From JAZKDW01 sp040387375 (GTDB lineage: Bacteria; Pseudomonadota; Gammaproteobacteria; Burkholderiales; Burkholderiaceae_D): DNA of 64,000 nt. A program made the translations under genes and the position numbers. How positions within the stretch are numbered: position 1 is the first letter of the stretch; every line of letters starts with the position of its first letter. Under the pieces are notes generated by a model that worked only from the letters and a program-made list of their open reading frames with translations, ran no database searches and was not told the DNA's origin. The stretch covers positions 1-64,000 of the forward strand of contig JAZKDW010000004.1 of assembly GCA_040387375.1 (NCBI GenBank). The letters run 5' to 3'. Positions 60,476 to 64,000 of this stretch are shown in pieces.

Positions 60476-61341
60476 ATAAAATCCGGCCGCGCCGCAAGCT
60501 CGGCGCCCTGCTCGTCGTGCCGGCAATCTGCTGGCTGCTGGTTTTTGCGGTGGCGCCGCTGGTTTTCCTGCTCGTCGTTTCATTCTGGACCGCATCGGTA
60601 TTCGGCCTCAGCTCGACCCCCTCGATCCAGAGCTATGCGTCGCTGGTGAATGAACCGGTGTATGCGCGCATCCTGCTGCAAACACTGAAGATCGCCATCG
60701 TCACCACCGTTCTGGCGCTGCTGGTTTCCTACCCGCTGGCGATGTTCATGGCGCGTCTGAAAGGGCATCGCAAGTCGCTGGTGGTGGTCTTGCTGTTCCT
60801 GCCCTTCTGGACCAGCTACGTGGTGCGCACCTTCATCTGGATGCCGATGCTCGGCCGCACCGGCATCATCAATGCCGGCCTGATGTGGCTCGGGGTCATC
60901 GACCGTCCGATCGACAACCTGATCTTCAGCGAAGGCGCGGTCTACGTCGGTCTGGTTTATGTCTATACGCTGTACATGACCCTACCGATTTATCTGTCGC
61001 TCGACAAACTCGATCCGGCGCTGATCGAGGCCGCCGGCGATCTCGGCGCATCGCCCTGGCAAACCTTCCGGCGCGTGATCCTGCCGCTGACTCAACCCGC
61101 AATCTGGTCTGGTTGCACGATGGTGTTCCTGCTGTCCTGCGGCGCCTTCGTCACGCCGCGCCTGCTGGGCGGTCCATCGAACCAGATGTTCGGCACCATC
61201 ATCGCCAGCCAGTTCCTGGATGCCGGCAACTGGCCGCTTGGAGCCGCTCTATCGGTCGTGCTGATGACCGTGGTGCTCGGCTGCCTGTACTTCGCGAGCC
61301 GGCGCTTCGGATTCCTGCGTCTGTTTACGGGAGGTCACTGA
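60472..61341 (+). CDS. PotB-type ABC transporter permease (system 2)
   Basis: The 289-residue permease shows LPFWTSYVVRTFIWMPMLG, FSEGAVYVGLVYVYTLYM and the EAA loop IEAAGDLGASPWQTFRRVI, matching the system 1 permease at 51016 throughout. It has about six membrane helices. It overlaps the LeuD-like gene (4 bp) and its stop shares one base with the PotC-type start. It imports the substrate of the adjacent oxygenase or hydro-lyase, by inference. Confidence 0.93.
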   Translation: MNKIRPRRKLGALLVVPAICWLLVFAVAPLVFLLVVSFWTASVFGLSSTPSIQSYASLVNEPVYARILLQTLKIAIVTTVLALLVSYPLAMFMARLKGHRKSLVVVLLFLPFWTSYVVRTFIWMPMLGRTGIINAGLMWLGVIDRPIDNLIFSEGAVYVGLVYVYTLYMTLPIYLSLDKLDPALIEAAGDLGASPWQTFRRVILPLTQPAIWSGCTMVFLLSCGAFVTPRLLGGPSNQMFGTIIASQFLDAGNWPLGAALSVVLMTVVLGCLYFASRRFGFLRLFTGGH

Positions 61342-62147
61342 TGGAATCCAGCCGGCTGAAAAAAACAAACTGGCTGCTGCGCGGCTACGCGGCATTGTTT
61401 TTCTTTTTCCTGTACGTGCCGATTGCGGTGCTGATCGTGCTGTCCTTCAACGATTCGGAAGTGATCGGTTTTCCCTTTCGCGGCTTCACGCTGCGCTGGT
61501 ATGGCGAAGTATTCGCCGGCGGCGAGTTCATCACAGCACTGTTCAACAGCTTTGGCGTCGGTTTTGCAGCGTCCTTCATCGCCACCGCGATCGCCCTGAT
61601 GGCGGCGCTCGGGCTGCGCCATGAATTTCCCGGCCGCTCGCTGATGATTCCGGCAATGCTGATTCCGATCATCACGCCGGGCATCGTGTCCGGCGTCGTG
61701 CTGCTGGTCTTTTTTGGCAGCACCGGCGTCCCCTACGGCCTGTGGACGGGCGCACTGGTGGCGCACATCACATGGGTGCTGCCATTCGCCTTCCTGACGC
61801 TCTATCCGCGGCTGGAATCGTTCGACCGCTCGGTGGAGGAAGCGGCAATGGATCTGGGCGCGACACCTTGGGTGGTATTCCGCCGCATCATCATGCCGAT
61901 CATCCGGCCGGCGGTGGTGGCCACGCTGCTGTTTTCTTTCACCTTGTCGTTCGACGAATTCATCCGCACGCTTTTTGTCACCGGCTCCGACCGCACCACT
62001 CCCGTGCACCTGTGGATTCTCATCGTCGAAAAGACGGCGCCGTTCCTGCCGGCGGTCGGTGTCGTGATCATGATCATCTCGGCCGCGGTGGCGGCGCTGG
62101 GATTTTGGGTTTCATCCCGGGCCACCGGGTCAGGCAGCAAAGTGTGA
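61341..62147 (+). CDS. PotC-type ABC transporter permease (system 2)
   Basis: A 268-residue permease with MESSRLKKTNWLLRGYAA start after gggagg, six helices, and the EAA motif EEAAMDLGATPWVVFRRIIM with late SFDEFIRTLFVTGSDRTTPV. The resemblance to the 50177 permease supports duplication of an ancestral importer. It is followed after about 60 bp by the system 2 binding protein. Confidence 0.93.
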   Translation: MESSRLKKTNWLLRGYAALFFFFLYVPIAVLIVLSFNDSEVIGFPFRGFTLRWYGEVFAGGEFITALFNSFGVGFAASFIATAIALMAALGLRHEFPGRSLMIPAMLIPIITPGIVSGVVLLVFFGSTGVPYGLWTGALVAHITWVLPFAFLTLYPRLESFDRSVEEAAMDLGATPWVVFRRIIMPIIRPAVVATLLFSFTLSFDEFIRTLFVTGSDRTTPVHLWILIVEKTAPFLPAVGVVIMIISAAVAALGFWVSSRATGSGSKV

Positions 62148-62206
62148 GCAGTAGCATTCGCCATGAAGTATCCATGCATCGACCATCAATCAAGGAGAAA
62201 TGTGAC

Positions 62207-63313
62207 ATGAGCAAAATAATCAAGGCAAGCGGCAGCGACCTGAGCCGGCGGGATGTCCTCAAATTCGGCGCCGCCGGGGTGCTGACCGCACTGGGAGGCG
62301 GACTGGCCCATGCGCAATCGACGCCGACACTCGAGATCCTGGTCGCCAACGCACTGGTCGGCGCGCCGCTGAAAGACATTCTTGAAAAAGAAGCCAAGGT
62401 CAAGATCAACGACAATCCATTCCAGAGTTCGACCGATGTGGTCGCGCGCCTTGTGGCGCCGGGCGGCACCAAACGCTACAACCTGCTGATGAGCCACAGC
62501 ATTTTTTCGCGCGGCCCCGTATTGGGCGCGGCCGCCGGCCAGGAAAAAACAGCGGCGCTCGACCTCAAGAAGATCCCCAATTTTTCGCAAGTCGCCGATG
62601 CCTTCAAGGACGATATCCTGCAACGCGATGGCAAGATCTACGGTGTGCCCATCATGTGGGGCTACGACACCGTGATCTACAACACCAAAGAGGTGCCGGC
62701 AGCCGATGCGCAATCCTGGGGCCTGCTGTTCGAAGACAAGTATGCGGGCCGGATCGGCTGGTTCGATACCGCCCATCAGATGATCATGGCCGCTGCACTG
62801 TATCTCGGCAAGACCAAGCCTGAGACGATGACCACGGCGGAACTCAATGAAGTCGGCCGCTTCCTGATTTCGAAAAAGAAAAATGCGCGTGTGCTGTGGT
62901 CCAGTTTTGCGCAAGGCGCCAACCTGCTCGCGTCAGGGGAAATCGTGATTTCCTTCGGCACCATTCCGATGCGCACCGGCCTGCAGCAGAAAGGCTTCCC
63001 GATTGCCACCGCATGGTGCAAGGAAGGTGTGCTGTCGTTCGTCCAGCCGGCCTACATACCGAAGGATTCGAACAATCAGGACGCCGCGCATGCCGTGATC
63101 AATGCGATGCTGGGCAAGGATTATGCGAGCCAGCTGGCGAAGGCTTCCGGCTACCTGTCGGTCTCGAAACTGGCGGCGACAAGCCTGACCGCGGAAGAGC
63201 GCCGCACCCTGGGCTACGGCGTGCTCGACGGCAGCACCAAAAACTATCCGCTGGCCATGCCGCCGAATCTGCAGCAATGGATTGAAGTATGGGCGCGCGT
63301 GAAGAGCGCCTGA
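62207..63313 (+). CDS. PotD-type solute-binding protein, Tat signal (system 2)
   Basis: A 368-residue receptor with a clear twin-arginine motif SRRDVLKFG (13-21) and cleavage near AHAQS, indicating Tat export. Mature motifs include KRYNLLMSHSIFSRGPVLGA, GKIYGVPIMWGYDTVIYNTK, LASGEIVISFGTIPMRTG and a C-terminal LQQWIEVWARVKSA, all paralleling the 49021 receptor. An aaggaga ribosome site is 9 nt upstream; an ATGTGA start-stop lies between. Substrate unknown. Confidence 0.92.
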   Translation: MSKIIKASGSDLSRRDVLKFGAAGVLTALGGGLAHAQSTPTLEILVANALVGAPLKDILEKEAKVKINDNPFQSSTDVVARLVAPGGTKRYNLLMSHSIFSRGPVLGAAAGQEKTAALDLKKIPNFSQVADAFKDDILQRDGKIYGVPIMWGYDTVIYNTKEVPAADAQSWGLLFEDKYAGRIGWFDTAHQMIMAAALYLGKTKPETMTTAELNEVGRFLISKKKNARVLWSSFAQGANLLASGEIVISFGTIPMRTGLQQKGFPIATAWCKEGVLSFVQPAYIPKDSNNQDAAHAVINAMLGKDYASQLAKASGYLSVSKLAATSLTAEERRTLGYGVLDGSTKNYPLAMPPNLQQWIEVWARVKSA

Positions 63314-63330
63314 GCCTGACGGCCTAACGC

Positions 63331-64000
63331 ATGGAGAACACCGATCACATGGCAACCAATATTGCTGTTTCCGTCCGCAACCTGACCCGGATGTTTGGCG
63401 CCGTCAAGGCACTGGATGATGTGTCGCTCGATGTGCAGCGTGGAGAATTTGTATCGCTGCTCGGCTCCAGCGGCTGCGGCAAGACCACGCTGCTGCGCAT
63501 CATCGGCGGTTTTGAGGAGCCGAGCTCCGGCGACGTGGTCATTGGCGGACACAGCGTGATCGGTGACCCGCCTTACCGCCGCCGCACCAACATGGTGTTT
63601 CAGCATCTGGCCTTGTTCCCGCATTTATCGGTCGCGCAAAACATCGCATTCGGCCTGGAAATGAAAAAGGCCGATCCGGGCGCCATCGCTAAAAAGGTGA
63701 AAGAGGTGCTGGCGCTGGTGCGTCTTTCCGGTTACGAGGACCGTGCGATTTCAATGCTCAGCGGCGGGCAAAAACAGCGGGTAGCGATCGCACGCGCGAT
63801 CGTCAATGACCCCGAGGTGCTGCTCCTGGACGAACCGCTGGGCGCGCTCGATTTGCAATTGCGGCTGCAAATGCACGAGGAGCTAAAGCGCATTCACAAG
63901 GAGACCGGCAGCACCTGGATTTTCGTGACGCATGACCAGGGCGAGGCAATCACTCTTTCAGACCGCATCGCGGTGATGTCCGAAGGACAGATCGTCCAGC
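63331..64000 (+). CDS. PotA-type ABC transporter ATPase (system 2), truncated by the window end
   Basis: The open frame runs off the right edge after about 223 codons. It contains Walker A GSSGCGKTTLLRIIGG, FQHLALFPHLSVAQNIAFGL, signature MLSGGQKQRVAIARA, Walker B VLLLDEPLGALD and FVTHDQGEAITLSDRIAVM, and matches the system 1 ATPase. ATG 63331 has no ribosome site; an in-frame ATG at 63349 with ggag 12 nt upstream is equally likely. It completes the B-C-D-A order, the mirror of system 1. The C-terminal TOBE domain lies beyond the window. Confidence 0.93.
   Translation, partial: MENTDHMATNIAVSVRNLTRMFGAVKALDDVSLDVQRGEFVSLLGSSGCGKTTLLRIIGGFEEPSSGDVVIGGHSVIGDPPYRRRTNMVFQHLALFPHLSVAQNIAFGLEMKKADPGAIAKKVKEVLALVRLSGYEDRAISMLSGGQKQRVAIARAIVNDPEVLLLDEPLGALDLQLRLQMHEELKRIHKETGSTWIFVTHDQGEAITLSDRIAVMSEGQIVQ

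Overview
The window looks like the chromosome of a GC-rich betaproteobacterium, most likely Burkholderiales and perhaps Oxalobacteraceae-like. This rests on protein character and gene order (a bioA-D-B-F operon, msbA/waaF lipopolysaccharide genes, GluQ-RS, orphan Bug/TctC binding proteins). The exact genus is an inference.

Layout: 1-1.1 kb is a small accessory patch with a DUF4279 gene, an IS4-type transposase remnant and dispersed 'tgtcccctatt' repeats. 1.1-2.8 kb holds an isochorismatase-fold hydrolase and an orphan TctC-type binding protein. 3.2-13.4 kb is a tightly overlapped operon for an atypical type II secretion-like machine: transglycosylase, GspG, GspF, GspE, PilM/N/O/P-like proteins, a lipoprotein secretin ending in a cohesin-like domain, and three more pseudopilin-like proteins. 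13.6-19.1 kb is a biotin operon (bioA-bioD-bioB-cytochrome P450-bioF). 19.3-24.7 kb carries lipopolysaccharide genes (msbA, an AhpD-like gene, waaF, and divergent GT2 and GT9 transferases). 24.9-36.1 kb is mostly housekeeping (dnaE, trhO, gluQ, rhlE) with a hipBA-type toxin-antitoxin pair, a flavodoxin, a pirin and a LysR regulator.

From 36.1 kb to the end the content turns catabolic. An eleven-gene minus-strand operon joins a 3-hydroxyisobutyrate-dehydrogenase-type enzyme, NIPSNAP, an extradiol-dioxygenase-like VOC protein, YciI and a fumarylacetoacetase-family hydrolase to a complete LivHMGF transporter with two different binding proteins. A LysR gene faces it and a GntR gene lies beyond. 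Next come two mirror-image polyamine-type (PotABCD-like) ABC importers. One follows a fused hydantoinase/oxoprolinase (HyuA-HyuB) on the minus strand. The other follows a Rieske ring-hydroxylating oxygenase (alpha and beta), an RraA-type aldolase and a divergent LeuC/LeuD-like hydro-lyase on the plus strand. The two operons diverge from a palindrome-rich regulatory region near 55.8-56.2 kb.

The core/catabolic boundary coincides with a 28-nt tRNA 3'-end-like sequence (T-arm, acceptor strand, CCA) at 36061-36088. It is oriented as expected if the catabolic block were an island integrated at a tRNA gene. No rRNA, complete tRNA or CRISPR array was seen.
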